In this document: positions 43,336-51,360 of the stretch, in pieces
Numbering within the stretch: position 1 is the first letter of the stretch
Layout: every line of letters begins with the position of its first letter
Assembly (NCBI GenBank): GCA_965215445.1
Contig: CBDCDT010000002.1
Coordinates: 2,046,001 to 2,110,000, forward strand
Length of the DNA stretch: 64,000 nucleotides
Direction: 5' to 3'
Source of the DNA: CBDBLK01 sp965215445
Lineage (GTDB): Bacteria > Bdellovibrionota > Bacteriovoracia > Bacteriovoracales > Bacteriovoracaceae
Program-made: the position numbers and the translations under genes
Notes under the pieces: model-generated
Seen by the model: only the letters and a program-made list of their open reading frames with translations
What the model was told of the DNA's origin: nothing
Databases searched by the model: none

Positions 43336-44081
43336 AATTTGAGCGAGCGGCGGTGAATTTTGAAAATGTCACCAAGTATTTTGGCCAACACCGGGTTCTC
43401 GACCATTTGGACTTTGATATTCCCCGAGGCAAAATCACCACCATTTTGGGCTTTTCCGGGGCGGGAAAATCCACCCTGCTCAAACACATTCTGGGACTTT
43501 TGCGTCCCGAACAAGGCCGCGTCTCCGTCTTGGATCAGGATTTGGCGCATTTGGGGCGCTCGGAGTTGCGCAAGTTCCGCCGCCACTTCGGAATGCTCTT
43601 TCAGCACGCCGCCCTTTTCGACTCCCGCACTGCCATTGAAAACGTGTGCTTTCCCCTGCGCGAATTTACCGATCTTGCCGAAGAGGAAATCCTGCACACC
43701 GCTCACGATCTTTTGTTAAAGGTTGACCTCCCCGAAACTTCCCATCAGCGCCTGCCCAGCGAACTGTCGGGGGGCATGAGAAAAAGGGTCGGACTGGCGC
43801 GTGCCCTGGCGCTCTCGCCGTCGATCATTCTCTACGATGAACCGACCACCGGACTCGACCCCATCACCACCCGCAAGGTCAACCAACTCATTTGCTCCAC
43901 TGCCGAGGCCTATAACGACCGACAATTAACTTCTATTATTATCTCCCACGACATCCGTGCCACGTTAGAAGTTTCCGATTTTATCGCCTTTATGGAACAT
44001 GGTAAAATTGTGGAATATCTACCCGCCTCCGAATTTCCCAATTCGAGGAATGAATTGGTTCGGGAATTCGTCAATTTGTAG
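43332..44081 (+). CDS. mlaF: MlaF-type ABC transporter ATPase
   Basis: 249 residues. Walker A GFSGAGKST near 41-49, Q-loop M-L-F-Q-H-A-A-L-F-D, ABC signature LSGGMRKRVGLARALA, Walker B I-I-L-Y-D-E-P-T-T-G-L-D-P, and H-loop S-H-D. The LSGGM-R-K-R variant is typical of the Mla/Ttg2A group. It powers the lipid transporter in the cytoplasm. It starts within the mlaE stop (ATGA) and ends 15 bp before mlaD. Confidence 0.95.
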   Translation: MKFERAAVNFENVTKYFGQHRVLDHLDFDIPRGKITTILGFSGAGKSTLLKHILGLLRPEQGRVSVLDQDLAHLGRSELRKFRRHFGMLFQHAALFDSRTAIENVCFPLREFTDLAEEEILHTAHDLLLKVDLPETSHQRLPSELSGGMRKRVGLARALALSPSIILYDEPTTGLDPITTRKVNQLICSTAEAYNDRQLTSIIISHDIRATLEVSDFIAFMEHGKIVEYLPASEFPNSRNELVREFVNL

Positions 44082-44096
44082 CAAGGAGTGCTATGA

Positions 44097-45461
44097 ATGA
44101 ACGAAATTAAAGTAGGCCTGCTGGCAATCACCGCCGCCGCCACCGTGGTGTATATGTCTTTCAAGGTCACCACCCACCAATCGGGGCTTGGAGATCACAC
44201 CAAATACCGCGCCATCCTCGAAGATGCCTCCGGCATTTTTCCCAAGACCCCCGTCCGCGTGGCGGGCATCAGCGCCGGCCGCATCTCCCAAATTGAACTC
44301 TCCAACAACAAGGCACTGGTAACCTTGGAAGTGCGCCAGGACGTAACAGTTGCCAAAAACTCCAAACTGACCATCAAAGCGGTGGGGCTTTTGGGAGACA
44401 AATTCCTGGAAATTGAATTGGGGGATTCGGAGGAGCGCCTGGAGGAAATGGGTTTTATCACCGTGGAAGAGGGAGTGGGACTAGCGGCCATGGTCAAAGA
44501 GGCCTCCCAGGTTCTGACCGACGTGCGCGCGATCACCCAGGGACTCAGGGAACAACTGGCCCCGGAGCGAGGGAAAGCGCCGATCACCCAAATTTTAGAG
44601 GGCGTCAGCGCCATCGTCGAAGATGTCAGGGACATCACCTTGGAACTGCGGGGAGATGACGAGGGAGGGGGCATCGGCGAGATGATCGCCAACATGAACC
44701 AATTCTCCCGCCAGTTGGCGGAGCAAACTGCCGCCGCCAACCAGCAAAGCGCCATGGCCAAAATCCACGACATTCTGGGCAACACCCAAAAGGCGACGGA
44801 AGACCTCAAAATCATGATCTCCGACATCAAGGCGGGCAAGGGCACGGTGGGCAAATTCCTGGTGGAAGAGGAAATCGCCGACGAGGTTCAACAAACCCTG
44901 GCGGGGGTCAAGCAGTTGGTGGGGGGCGCTCGCAAATTGCGAACCGAACTGGAAATCTACACCGGGGCGAACACCCAAAACGGCGCTGAAAGTCAACTGG
45001 GACTCTACCTGCTGCCGGCCCCAGAAAGACTCTACTATCTGGGCATGGCCACCAGCGAGTTCGGCCCGCAAAAGGAAAGGCACAGTTCGACAACGGTCAA
45101 TGGAGTCACCACCGACGAAGTCTACAAGGAAAGGTACAAGGGCCGCTACCGCATGAATATCCAACTGGGGCGCAGAATTCAAAACTGGACTTTTCGCGGG
45201 GGCCTGATCGAATCGGCGGGTGGAGTGGGCATCGACTATTTGTGGACTGGCGCGGGACTTAAAACCACTCTCGACGTCTTTGACTACCGGGAGAATTTAG
45301 GGCCTAATGTGCGCATGAGTTCCGACTTTCCAGTCTACAGTGTCTTTCGCGGCAAAGTCTCTTTTGAAGACCTGATTTTGGATAGTCGGAGCGCCACTTT
45401 TAGCGTAGGATTGAGATTCAACGACGAGGATCTAAAGGGAATTTTGGGATTCTTCTTATGA
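44097..45461 (+). CDS. mlaD: MlaD/MCE-domain protein with C-terminal beta-rich extension
   Basis: 454 residues. One N-terminal membrane helix (residues 4-20), then an MCE domain (about 37-115: S-G-I-F-P-K-T-P-V-R-V-A-G-I-S-A-G-R-I). A long helical region (130-285) contains N-T-Q-K-A-T-E-D-L and K-G-T-V-G-K-F-L repeats that form the usual helical barrel or tunnel. After 295 come alternating polar/hydrophobic strands ending in F-F-L (terminal aromatic), like an outer-membrane beta-barrel. E. coli MlaD has only the first part (183 residues). The extension suggests one polypeptide reaching from inner to outer membrane (inference). ATGA overlap with the next gene. Confidence 0.85.
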   Translation: MNEIKVGLLAITAAATVVYMSFKVTTHQSGLGDHTKYRAILEDASGIFPKTPVRVAGISAGRISQIELSNNKALVTLEVRQDVTVAKNSKLTIKAVGLLGDKFLEIELGDSEERLEEMGFITVEEGVGLAAMVKEASQVLTDVRAITQGLREQLAPERGKAPITQILEGVSAIVEDVRDITLELRGDDEGGGIGEMIANMNQFSRQLAEQTAAANQQSAMAKIHDILGNTQKATEDLKIMISDIKAGKGTVGKFLVEEEIADEVQQTLAGVKQLVGGARKLRTELEIYTGANTQNGAESQLGLYLLPAPERLYYLGMATSEFGPQKERHSSTTVNGVTTDEVYKERYKGRYRMNIQLGRRIQNWTFRGGLIESAGGVGIDYLWTGAGLKTTLDVFDYRENLGPNVRMSSDFPVYSVFRGKVSFEDLILDSRSATFSVGLRFNDEDLKGILGFFL

Positions 45462-45706
45462 GCGAAAAAAATTGGTTGATCCGCACTCCGCGGAAAAAAA
45501 TACTAGGGCCGGTCAGCAAGGAAAAAATCATCGAGTTGCTCGATAACGGAGAACTGAGCGACGAAGATGAAATTTGCTCCGGCAACGGTTATTGGTTTTG
45601 GGCCAAGGAAAAAGAACTGATCGACAAATACATCTACGGAGACACGCCACAAGCTTTCAATCCACTCGACGAGGGGAAAAGCGTGCTTTCCGAAGGCCAA
45701 GGGTGA
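45458..45706 (+). CDS. Small GYF/DUF4339-like domain protein
   Basis: 82 residues. W-L-I-R-x-x-x-x-x-I-L-G-P-V-S-K-E-K-I and L-L-D-N-G-E-L-S-D-x-D-E-I fit the GYF_2/DUF4339 pattern, then Y-W-F-W. Such domains bind proline-rich or other short peptides. No signal, so cytoplasmic. Translationally coupled to mlaD (ATGA) and to the next gene (GTGA). Perhaps an adaptor for the lipid-transport operon (inference). Confidence 0.6.
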   Translation: MSEKNWLIRTPRKKILGPVSKEKIIELLDNGELSDEDEICSGNGYWFWAKEKELIDKYIYGDTPQAFNPLDEGKSVLSEGQG

Positions 45707-47007
45707 AAAAAACCAAGGCCCTCTCCAGCAGCATTTTTTTTCTCTCTCTGCACGCCCTTTTGGCGCAGGAAATGTCCCTGACCCCTATCCCCTGTCCCAA
45801 CCGGGCCGAAGCAGAAAACTGCCAAATAACCGCCAAGAAGTCCCTGACCGGCCTTATATTTTCCGCCCCAGATGCTCTCTTTAGCGATCTTTCCTGCGAC
45901 GACGGCAAACTTTTTTTCTACGCCCTGGCGACTCTCCTGAAGAAACGGGAAGGCGGGGAAAACCCCCTCTTTCAAAATTATGTCCAGCGCTGCGAGACGC
46001 GCTTCGACCCTCTGCTTGCGGCCCAGTGGCATTTGAACATCTCCCCCAAAACTTTCCCGCGGGCCTTCGAGATCAAACAGCACCTGCAAGCAAGGCCTCA
46101 CTTTGCCCAGTGGATGGCCCTCTTTGGCGAGGCCTTGGAGCTTCCTCAATATTTTCCCCGTGAAAAAGACCGCCTGGCCCGCAGTCGGGCACTGCTCAAA
46201 CAGGCGGCCCCCATCAAATCCAACTTTTGGCGCAATTGGGTCGAACTGGCGGTGAGTCTGCACACTTCCAACACCGGATGGATGCACAAGCTGGTGCACC
46301 AAATCCTCGCCACCGGGCGAACTCAAATCTTTTTTCACACACTCGGAAGCAGACCCTCCGCATCCGACCAAAACAAAATGCACCAGCTTTTCGTAAAGGC
46401 CATCCAAAAGTTTGTCCAAAAAAGTGGCGATGCCCGTTTGGGGCGCATGATAAGCGGCAAAATGGCAGAATTTTCAGGCCTTAAATCCCGCTCCCCGGCC
46501 ACCCCCTACTACGACAACTGGACTCTCTCGGAGTTGAGGGCGATCGGAAAAAAAGGCCCCATGGTTCGGCGCTACTTCGATTTTTGGTACTCCAAGTATT
46601 TGGGCCGCACTGCCGAGACAGAGCGCAAAATCTTTTTGCAGGAAATCCTCTCAGTGCGTTCCATCAAGGAGGCCCATCCCTCCCAGTTTTGGGTTTTTGC
46701 CGACGGCCTTCCCGATCGCGCCCCCCTGCACGACGCGCTGATGGAAAAATTAAAAGTTTACTGGAAATCCGAAGACCTCTACCAACGCCTGGTGGTGCTG
46801 GAACTGCTCTCCAACCAATCACTCAAAGAAAAACTGGCCAAAGACATTCCCCATCTCTCCCGCCCCACATCTCAAATTGAGCGCGAATTTTTCCGAGAGC
46901 TTTTGCGTTCGGGAGACGCCCCCGAATTCGCCCTCTACCACTTGATCCGCCTCGGCGACCTCGATCATCAGGCGCTGTGGTGGCAGGCCTTGGAAGGCGG
47001 CCTTTAA
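45703..47007 (+). CDS. Exported helical protein of unknown function, last gene of the mla operon
   Basis: 434 residues from the GTG at 45703, overlapping the previous stop (GTGA). Signal peptide SSSIFFLSLHALLAQ, then a Cys-bearing region (P-C-P-N-R-A-E-A-E-N-C). The mature part is helical with W/F-rich motifs (Q-W-H-L-N-I-S, N-W-V-E-L-A-V, F-W-Y-S-K-Y), suggesting a solenoid. Not recognised. Its natural end appears to have been replaced: a 20-bp direct repeat places the original ending L-W-W-Q-A-L-E-S-V at 47632-47660, downstream of the inserted brnTA module, while the present frame ends L-W-W-Q-A-L-E-G-G-L. Confidence 0.65.
   Translation: MKKTKALSSSIFFLSLHALLAQEMSLTPIPCPNRAEAENCQITAKKSLTGLIFSAPDALFSDLSCDDGKLFFYALATLLKKREGGENPLFQNYVQRCETRFDPLLAAQWHLNISPKTFPRAFEIKQHLQARPHFAQWMALFGEALELPQYFPREKDRLARSRALLKQAAPIKSNFWRNWVELAVSLHTSNTGWMHKLVHQILATGRTQIFFHTLGSRPSASDQNKMHQLFVKAIQKFVQKSGDARLGRMISGKMAEFSGLKSRSPATPYYDNWTLSELRAIGKKGPMVRRYFDFWYSKYLGRTAETERKIFLQEILSVRSIKEAHPSQFWVFADGLPDRAPLHDALMEKLKVYWKSEDLYQRLVVLELLSNQSLKEKLAKDIPHLSRPTSQIEREFFRELLRSGDAPEFALYHLIRLGDLDHQALWWQALEGGL
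46975..46994. repeat. 20-bp direct repeat, left copy, flanking brnTA
   Basis: CTGTGGTGGCAGGCCTTGGA, identical to 47632-47651. It lies within the last codons of the 45703 gene. Confidence 0.9.
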
Positions 47008-47036
47008 GTGATAGACCTCTTCAGGCCGCCATTTTT
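46996..47036 (+). terminator. Hairpin terminator after the 45703 gene
   Basis: GGCGGCCT (46996-47003) pairs perfectly with AGGCCGCC (47023-47030) and is followed by ATTTTT. The loop is long (19 nt) but can add AAG/CTT. It begins right after the left direct repeat, so it may belong to the inserted segment. Confidence 0.45.
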
Positions 47037-47045
47037 GAAGTGCCT

Positions 47046-47318
47046 TCAGGAGACAGTTTTTTTCAGCAGGGCCTTGTTGATAACACTTTGGTAACCATCT
47101 TTTCCCTTTTTGGCCTCTTTTTTGGCCCACAATAAAATTTTTGGGTGCAGTCTTATCGAGATTGGCACATACTTTTCTTTGTCCAGTTTGGGCGGTCTTC
47201 CTACGCGTTTTTTACGTCTTGTTCCGGTCAATTTTTCAATCGCCTTTCGTGCAGCAACAGTTTCCTTTTCCGTAATCCTACGGGCCTTTTCAAAGGGGAA
47301 TTCTTTTGTATTCTTCAT
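47046..47318 (-). CDS. brnA: BrnA-type antitoxin
   Basis: 90 residues from the ATG at 47318. The start K-E-F-P-F-E-K-A-R-R-I-T and the C-terminal ribbon-helix-helix-like R-V-G-R-P-P-K, I-S-I-R-L, Y-Q-S-V-I-N-K-A-L-L match BrnA. It neutralises BrnT and represses the operon by DNA binding. It overlaps brnT by 29 bp, the usual toxin-first order. The module is bracketed by the 20-bp direct repeats. Confidence 0.85.
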   Translation of the reverse strand: MKNTKEFPFEKARRITEKETVAARKAIEKLTGTRRKKRVGRPPKLDKEKYVPISIRLHPKILLWAKKEAKKGKDGYQSVINKALLKKTVS

Positions 47319-47583
47319 AAATCTTCCTCTCTTTTTTACTGGCCTTTCTGGCACTTATAATTCTGTAAATCTGGCCTAGGCATCGCTTCGTAAAAATAAC
47401 AACCAAAACCCCTTCCTCAGACATTCCAATAATCCACTCCCGTTTTTCGACAGAGTCGGAGTGCTTTGCATCCGGTGCAATCAAGGCGCAGGGGTCGTCA
47501 AAAACAGTGGCCGCCAACGGGAAACCAATTCCGTGCTTTTCCAGGTTTATGGCCGCTTTCTTCTCATCCCACTCAAATTTCAT
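47290..47583 (-). CDS. brnT: BrnT-type ribonuclease toxin
   Basis: 97 residues. F-E-W-D-E-K-K-A-A-I-N-L-E-K-H-G at the start, V-F-D-D-P, E-K-R-E-W-I-I-G, and I-Y-R-I-I-S-A-R-K-A-S-K-K-E-R at the end are all BrnT hallmarks, including the R-I-I-S-A-R active-site region. BrnT cleaves RNA and arrests growth when free. AT-rich promoter region at 47590-47615 directly upstream. Together with brnA it forms a complete type II toxin-antitoxin pair. Confidence 0.9.
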   Translation of the reverse strand: MKFEWDEKKAAINLEKHGIGFPLAATVFDDPCALIAPDAKHSDSVEKREWIIGMSEEGVLVVIFTKRCLGQIYRIISARKASKKERKIYEEYKRIPL

Positions 47584-47631
47584 CTAATTTAAAGTATATA
47601 CAAAAAATATATTTTGTCAACCGCCCTCACT

Positions 47632-47651
47632 CTGTGGTGGCAGGCCTTGGA
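47632..47651. repeat. 20-bp direct repeat, right copy, flanking brnTA
   Basis: Identical to 46975-46994. Read in the frame of the 45703 gene it continues L-W-W-Q-A-L-E-S-V and a stop (TAA at 47658), the likely pre-insertion end of that gene. Confidence 0.9.
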
Positions 47652-47727
47652 GAGTGTGTAATTTTTAGTATTTTGCACATTGCGCAATATTGCCTTTTAC
47701 TTAAAGGACGGCCATGCTGGGCCGGCC

Positions 47728-50292
47728 ATGAAAAACTTAAACACTTTCTCCGTACTGGCGGCGTGGTTTTGGGCACTTTCCCTCAGTGCTGACCCCTGCT
47801 CCAAAATGGCGCAAAGACTTTTGCGCCAAGGCCTGCCCGCGCTCACTCCCCTGCAATACGCCGGTCTGCTATTGCGCGAAGACCACAAATTCCCAAAGGG
47901 TCTGTTTCCGGTTCCCTGGGGCGATATTTTTAACGACAACACGGTCAAAAGACAAAGGGAATTGATGGACGAACTGGGAAGATTGCCCGAATTTCACAGC
48001 TCACTGGAAAACAGGAGGGAGCTTCTCACTTTGAAAGTTATAGACTCTGAGAAGGGCCGCCGGGTGAAGCGGCAAATTGTCGACGAAGATTTTTTGAAAG
48101 ACTGGGGCCTTAAACTGCACGAAGATTTGGTTCGGCAACAACTTCAAGACAGTAAAAGCATTTTGCAAAAAATCACAGAAATTCTTGAACTCCCCGCCGC
48201 CCAGGTAACTTCTGCATCACTGGCGCAAAACCTGGCGGCGACCATTGAGGGTCTTACACCGCAATTGAGGGTGGCGATTGCCGACGAAGTGGCGGAGGGA
48301 AAAATCACTACGCTTGCAGGCCTCCTCCCCGAAGACCTGTCCTCAAGCGGATTTAATCCCTTGCGTTTGGGCCTGAAAGTTGGAGAGTCCAGAGACTATT
48401 ACCTGAATTTGCTCGCGGAATCCCTTGAAATTGGCCGCAAACTCGACCTACTTCTTCCCGCCTATTTGCTTCTCCGCTACGCCCCCGCAAACACATACTT
48501 TGGAAATTACTTCAACAACATAGGCGAGAGGCACTTGGCGACGATCAAAAATGTTCGCTTTAAAAGAAGGTCTATTGGCGAAATCCTAAACGCCTCCCAC
48601 AAACCCCAAAGGAAGCTCTTGAAAAAATTGCTGGAAGGGCGGATTGCCAGAATCGCAAAGGATTTGAGTGGCCACAAAAAAACTGTTGTCGAGCAGGTCG
48701 AGGGACAGGCCCACTTTACGCTGACCGAAGTTCACCCTTACTTGGCAATCTTCAGGGGCCAAATCGGAGGTGACTGTGCCACCAAGCACTGCTTTGCCTT
48801 TGCCAATTCCCCCATGGAGAGAGTTTTTTTTATCGCCAATAAAAAGGGAGAAAGTGTCGGCTATGTCAGCACCACCATGGTTTCCCTGAAAGATAAAAGT
48901 CCCGCCCTTTTTGTCAACACCATCGCCGGAGCGCGGGTTTCGGGAACTATGGCGGAAAAAATTTTACTGGGCCTGGAACGCGCCAAAAAGGAACTGGGAG
49001 TGCAAAATATTGTCCTATTGGGAAAAGAAAAAACCCATGAAACCATCACTCATCCCGTCATCAAGCACGCCTACAACCAACTCCGGGGCAAACCCGTAAA
49101 AATCATCTTTAGTGACCATGAAATCAGAAAAATTGTGGCCAAAAAAGTCGTCTCCACCAAATACGATATGCCCGATGTTCTCGAAAATGCCAACAAACTG
49201 GAACTTCCCGAATCCTCGATCAACGTCCAGGTGGAAAAAAGAGCGTTTTCCGGGGAAATTCCCGCCCTCCAAGATTTAGCGCCTCTCGATGCTATAAACG
49301 CAGAAACCGCCCTGGTGCTGTTTCGCTTTCTTTTGAAAAACAAAGGCCCCGACCGGGAATTTGAAACCATCCTGCCTCAATTGCCCGCAAGGCTGAATTC
49401 CCATACCGCCTCCGAAATCTTTCATCAGGCGCTACTTTCGGAAACCGACTCCAAATATATCACGCCCCTGCTCGAACGCCTGCCCGAAAACCTGGACAGC
49501 AAGTCTGCTGCCGAAATGTTTTGCCGCGCCCTGCTATTTCAGTCCGACTCCCCCTATGCAAAAAAAATCCTGGAACACCTGCCGGATCAATTGCATGGCC
49601 CCGCCGCCAGCAAAATGTTCCGTTTTGCCCTGATTTATGCCCCCCGGTGGATAGATAAAATTATGCTCCACCTGCCACAAACGCTGGACGACCGGCAGGC
49701 CTTTAAAATTTTTGCCAGTGCCTTGGAGTACCGACTAGCCCCCCCCTATTTGGACGCCATCCTGGCCAAATTTCCCAAACCCTTGAGCGATTTTTATGCC
49801 GACGAACTCTTTACTGTCATTTTGCAATCGGGGGCGGATACAAAATACCTGGAAAATATTGTGGAAGGCCTGCCCGACACACTCGATATCACCGACGCTT
49901 CCAAAATGCTCGAAACTGCTTTTCAATACGGGGCAGACGCAAAATATACCATGCCGATTTTAGATCGCCTCCCCGAACAAGCAGGCCAAGACACCCTTTT
50001 GACCCTGCTTTTAAGAGCTTTAAAACACAAGGCCCAGGTTCAATTGGTGGAAAATCTCCTGGGCCGCCTGCCCGCCGGAATCGACTCCTCTTTTGCTCCC
50101 CAAATCTTTGAACAGGTCTTGATTTACCGATTGGGGCCAGAATATCTCGATGCCATGACAAAGCATCTTTCAGAAAAGTCAGCAGAAACCCTTGGCCATT
50201 TTTATGCAAAAATCAAACGCTTGCCGGATTCGGACTACAAAAAGCAGCTTCTGGAATGGATAACGAGTAATTTTTACCCGATTAAAAAATAA
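47728..50292 (+). CDS. Large exported protein with C-terminal 33-35-residue helical repeats
   Basis: 854 residues from the ATG at 47728 (a signal peptide starts there: LNTFSVLAAWFWALSLS). Then A-D-P-C-S-K-M-A-Q-R-L-L-R, the shared Cys segment. The first 330 residues are helical. About residues 340-480 show a mixed strand/helix region with F-F-I-A-N-K-K-G-E-S-V-G-Y-V-S and L-L-G-L-E-R-A-K-K-E-L-G-V, faintly like a GNAT acetyltransferase. From about 525 to 835 there are about nine repeats of 33-36 residues with A-x-x-[MI]-F-x-x-A-L-x(6)-Y-x-x-x-I-L-x-x-L-P-x-x-L, a PPR/SEL1-like superhelix pattern. It is predicted to be exported; a protein- or RNA-binding solenoid. No certain family. Confidence 0.68.
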   Translation: MKNLNTFSVLAAWFWALSLSADPCSKMAQRLLRQGLPALTPLQYAGLLLREDHKFPKGLFPVPWGDIFNDNTVKRQRELMDELGRLPEFHSSLENRRELLTLKVIDSEKGRRVKRQIVDEDFLKDWGLKLHEDLVRQQLQDSKSILQKITEILELPAAQVTSASLAQNLAATIEGLTPQLRVAIADEVAEGKITTLAGLLPEDLSSSGFNPLRLGLKVGESRDYYLNLLAESLEIGRKLDLLLPAYLLLRYAPANTYFGNYFNNIGERHLATIKNVRFKRRSIGEILNASHKPQRKLLKKLLEGRIARIAKDLSGHKKTVVEQVEGQAHFTLTEVHPYLAIFRGQIGGDCATKHCFAFANSPMERVFFIANKKGESVGYVSTTMVSLKDKSPALFVNTIAGARVSGTMAEKILLGLERAKKELGVQNIVLLGKEKTHETITHPVIKHAYNQLRGKPVKIIFSDHEIRKIVAKKVVSTKYDMPDVLENANKLELPESSINVQVEKRAFSGEIPALQDLAPLDAINAETALVLFRFLLKNKGPDREFETILPQLPARLNSHTASEIFHQALLSETDSKYITPLLERLPENLDSKSAAEMFCRALLFQSDSPYAKKILEHLPDQLHGPAASKMFRFALIYAPRWIDKIMLHLPQTLDDRQAFKIFASALEYRLAPPYLDAILAKFPKPLSDFYADELFTVILQSGADTKYLENIVEGLPDTLDITDASKMLETAFQYGADAKYTMPILDRLPEQAGQDTLLTLLLRALKHKAQVQLVENLLGRLPAGIDSSFAPQIFEQVLIYRLGPEYLDAMTKHLSEKSAETLGHFYAKIKRLPDSDYKKQLLEWITSNFYPIKK

Positions 50293-50295
50293 AGC

Positions 50296-50323
50296 TTGAA
50301 AATCCACGAGCACGGGCCATAAT
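50296..50323 (+). promoter_or_regulatory. Probable sigma-70-type promoter for the protease cluster
   Basis: TTGAAA (50296-50301), 16-bp spacer, CATAAT (50318-50323), 32 bp before the ATG at 50356; it could drive all four co-directional paralogues to 54107. Confidence 0.45.
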
Positions 50324-50355
50324 CACCCCAAAACCACCCATCCCAAGGAGTATCT

Positions 50356-51351
50356 ATGACTGTCAAAAACTGCTTGAAAATCACGCTTCTGGTGCTACCC
50401 CTCGCTTTTTCCGTAAACTCTGCCCAGGCGGGCATCGGCCTCATGAAATGCGCCAAGGCGTTCAGAGTTTTAACCCAAAGAGCGGAACTCACCCTACTCA
50501 AAGAGGCCGGGTTTGAAATCGTTCAAAACCGAAAGGAAGCGGCCCCCTTTTTATTTTTCCGCTCCCAAACCCCTCCCTATTTTTCACCTGAGCAGGAAGA
50601 TGAATTTACCGCCTGGTATTCCAAGGCCTTACCCAGCGTCGGACTCGACACCCTTAAAGAAGAGAGAAGCTATCTGGGCCATGAGCTGGAAAATTTTTCA
50701 CGGGAACACGCCAGGTATTTGAAAAGGGAAGGCCTTTCTGCCCCACCCGAAGGCAGAATGCCCGTCACTCTGGCCCACGAATACAAAATAATTTTTCTCC
50801 GCAACAACGTTCACACCCAATTATATATCACCATCCCCGCCAACGACGAAAGTCTTTTCCATCTCGAAATCCTAAACAAAATTAAATACGCATTAATGGA
50901 CATTCCCGTAGAAGTGCTGAGTAAAATCGAAGGCATTGTGGTCAATCCCTACCCCGATGCCAAGGAAATGGTCGTCTACGCCTCGACCAGAACTGCTCTC
51001 GACGAGAAAAGTATCTTTCTCGACCTCTTTCCCCCGTTTATATCCTTGGATGAGGCCAAGTTGACCCGTATCTTGTTAAATGAAATCAGTTCCGCCATGG
51101 CAAAAATGTACCATGAAAACACTGATATCCAGATACGCTGGATTGAGGCCATCAGGGCGGACGGAGGAGCGATTGCCGGCCACGGGATTTCCTCCAAGGA
51201 AGATTTTGTTGAAACAGTCACTCAGTATTTGAGCACCCTGGGCACCACAAACTTGCTCGAAAGTTCCGCTCTGCGCGCTGTCTACCCCTACCGTTTTCAA
51301 ATTTTGGACGAAATCTTTGGAGAAAAACAAAGTACCTCAATATTGGAATAA
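50356..51351 (+). CDS. Exported metalloprotease-like protein with degenerate zinc site, paralogue 3
   Basis: 331 residues; AAGGAG precedes the ATG. Signal peptide KITLLVLPLAFSVNSAQA, then G-I-G-L-M-K-C-A-K-A-F-R-V-L-T (shared Cys segment, with L-T-L-L-K-E-A-G-F as in paralogues 5 and 6). The body aligns with its neighbours (I-E-G-I-V-V-N-P-Y-P, L-D-L-F-P, K-E-D-F-V-E, YRFQILDEIFGE). The HExxH site has become N242-E-I-S-S246, so both zinc histidines are lost and D-F-A-E is D-F-V-E. It is therefore a pseudoenzyme, perhaps an immunity-like or regulatory partner, or a decoy (inference). First gene of a four-paralogue run. Confidence 0.72.
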   Translation: MTVKNCLKITLLVLPLAFSVNSAQAGIGLMKCAKAFRVLTQRAELTLLKEAGFEIVQNRKEAAPFLFFRSQTPPYFSPEQEDEFTAWYSKALPSVGLDTLKEERSYLGHELENFSREHARYLKREGLSAPPEGRMPVTLAHEYKIIFLRNNVHTQLYITIPANDESLFHLEILNKIKYALMDIPVEVLSKIEGIVVNPYPDAKEMVVYASTRTALDEKSIFLDLFPPFISLDEAKLTRILLNEISSAMAKMYHENTDIQIRWIEAIRADGGAIAGHGISSKEDFVETVTQYLSTLGTTNLLESSALRAVYPYRFQILDEIFGEKQSTSILE

Positions 51352-51360
51352 GGATGATTC

